Shown here in pieces: positions 6,141-7,075 of a stretch of 7,075 bases of DNA. Every line of letters starts with the position of its first letter. Within the stretch, counting starts at the first letter, position 1. Location of the stretch: positions 1 to 7,075 of the forward strand of contig CALQNE010000183.1 of NCBI GenBank assembly GCA_943331855.1. The letters run 5' to 3'. Source of the stretch: Bordetella parapertussis (GTDB lineage Bacteria; Pseudomonadota; Gammaproteobacteria; Burkholderiales; Burkholderiaceae_B). The translations under genes were made by a program, and so were the position numbers. The notes under the pieces were generated by a model that did not search any database, was not told the DNA's origin, and was given only the letters and a program-made list of their open reading frames with translations.

Positions 6141-6872
6141 ATGCCAACCTCAGCACCTTTGCTTACGACAGCCAACCGGCCATACCGCTACTACGACCTG
6201 ATTCTCGTGGCTTTTGTGACGGTCTTACTGTGTTCAAACCTGATCGGCACGGGCAAGGTCGCGCAAGTTGAGTTACCCCTACTGGGCACCGTCGTCTTCG
6301 GCGCAGGGGTACTGTTCTTTCCATTGTCATATCTGTTTGGCGATATCTTGACTGAAGTATATGGCTATGCCCGCGACCGGCGGGCCGTCTGGGCCGGCTT
6401 TGCCGCACTCACGTTTGCCGCTGTCGTATCGCTGATTGTTGTGCATTTACCCGTCGCCCCGGGTGCGCATCATGCTCACATGCAAGAAGGTCTGGAAGCG
6501 GTCTTTGGCAATACCTGGCGGGTTGTATTGGGCTCGATCATCGCTTTTTTTTGTGGCAGCCTGACCAATGCCTTTGTCTTAGCCAAAATGAAGATACTGA
6601 CAAACGGCAAGCATCTTTGGGCACGTTTGATCGGTTCGACGGCGGTCGGTGAACTGGTCGATTCGTCGTTATTCTTTTTGATCGCGTTTTATGGCATTTG
6701 GCCAACTGACCAATTAATTGCCGTCACCATTTCGCAATACATTTTAAAGACAGGCTGGGAAGTGCTCGCGACCCCCCTCACCTATCGCGTAATCGCGTTT
6801 TTAAAACGCAAAGAAGGCGAAGACTTTTACGACCGTCAGACCAACTTCACACCCTTCAGCCTGCGGGTTTAA
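6141..6872 (+). CDS. yhhQ: Queuosine precursor transporter, YhhQ/VUT family
   Basis: This 243-residue inner-membrane protein is about the length of the family (E. coli YhhQ is a little over 220 residues). The family is typified by a first helix ending LCSNLIGTGK (30-39), then FPLSYLFGDILTEVYG (60-75), and a second conserved half with CGSLTNAFVLAKMK (138-151) and STAVGELVDSSLFF (166-179); all are present here. Six membrane helices are likely. YhhQ-type proteins take up queuosine precursors (preQ0/preQ1) used to modify the wobble base of certain tRNAs. This assignment rests on family membership; related VUT proteins may move other substrates. A His-rich loop (HHAH, 110-113) sits between helices. 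No preQ1 riboswitch consensus could be seen in the 155-base leader. The stop codon overlaps the convergent downstream gene by four bases. Confidence 0.85.
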   Translation: MPTSAPLLTTANRPYRYYDLILVAFVTVLLCSNLIGTGKVAQVELPLLGTVVFGAGVLFFPLSYLFGDILTEVYGYARDRRAVWAGFAALTFAAVVSLIVVHLPVAPGAHHAHMQEGLEAVFGNTWRVVLGSIIAFFCGSLTNAFVLAKMKILTNGKHLWARLIGSTAVGELVDSSLFFLIAFYGIWPTDQLIAVTISQYILKTGWEVLATPLTYRVIAFLKRKEGEDFYDRQTNFTPFSLRV

Positions 6873-7075
6873 CGGCGATCGTCAGGCGGCATGATCTTTT
6901 TGTATTTGAGCGTATCTTCGCGCTGCGACTTGCTGCGCTTGGCAACGCGCAGCACAACCAAAGCGCCTAAAACCATCACAAGCAGGTAACCCCAGTCGAG
7001 CATAAAATGCATCGCCTCGCCCATCAACCCTTCAATATGGCCGGGATGCGCCCAAGCAATCGAGCTTAGTGTCAA
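6869..7075 (-). CDS. Small membrane protein of unknown function (5' end possibly outside the window)
   Basis: Sixty-eight residues are visible up to the right window edge. The visible N-terminal part ends a hydrophobic stretch with SIAWAHPGH, which looks like a signal peptidase site (AWA before HPGH). After that comes a short segment (IEGLMGEAMHF), one membrane helix (about 29-43, WGYLLVMVLGALVVL) and a basic, Lys/Arg-rich cytoplasmic tail ending PPDDRR. The apparent TTG at the very edge is probably not the real start, because the signal peptide would lack its basic N-terminus, so the gene likely continues beyond the window. An AHPGH start to the mature protein recalls HupE/UreJ and other metal-related membrane proteins, but the rest is too short to belong to that family. 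I do not recognise the protein. Its stop lies inside the last codons of the convergent YhhQ-type gene. Confidence 0.65.
   Translation of the reverse strand: MTLSSIAWAHPGHIEGLMGEAMHFMLDWGYLLVMVLGALVVLRVAKRSKSQREDTLKYKKIMPPDDRR

Overview
This window looks like chromosomal DNA from a Gram-negative proteobacterium. The signs are an outer-membrane-type lipoprotein signal, an E. coli Can-like beta-carbonic anhydrase, a YhhQ-family transporter and compact gene packing. A betaproteobacterium (Burkholderiales, possibly Alcaligenaceae-like) is my best guess, but it rests on general resemblance and not on a marker gene. No RNA gene, CRISPR array, insertion sequence or phage gene is visible. No stretch longer than about 160 bases lacks a gene.

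Layout: (1) Bases 1-3270 are plus-strand genes packed head to tail: the C-terminal ATP-binding part of a sensor histidine kinase (5' end outside the window), two tandem but divergent short-chain dehydrogenases/reductases (SDRs), a small lipoprotein of unknown function, and a beta-class carbonic anhydrase. (2) Bases 3267-5985 are two minus-strand transporter genes, an MFS carrier upstream and a sodium:solute symporter 64 bases downstream, probably co-transcribed. (3) A 155-base divergent intergenic region (5986-6140) contains an imperfect inverted repeat. (4) Bases 6141-6872 encode a YhhQ/VUT-family queuosine-precursor transporter on the plus strand. (5) The window closes with the 3' part of a small minus-strand membrane protein.

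Functionally this is mostly accessory metabolism and transport. The SDR pair may act on related carbonyl or hydroxyl substrates. The carbonic anhydrase interconverts CO2 and bicarbonate. The MFS/SSS pair probably imports or exchanges small organic acids or similar solutes, although the substrate cannot be read from the sequence. YhhQ-type proteins salvage queuosine precursors for tRNA modification.

I found no convincing new multi-gene system. The points most worth a second look are an Asp in place of the catalytic-tetrad Asn in the first SDR, a degenerate F-box in the AT-rich kinase fragment, an unusual Na2-site helix in the symporter, the bulged dyad in the divergent promoter region, and two convergent gene pairs that each overlap by exactly four bases at their stop codons.
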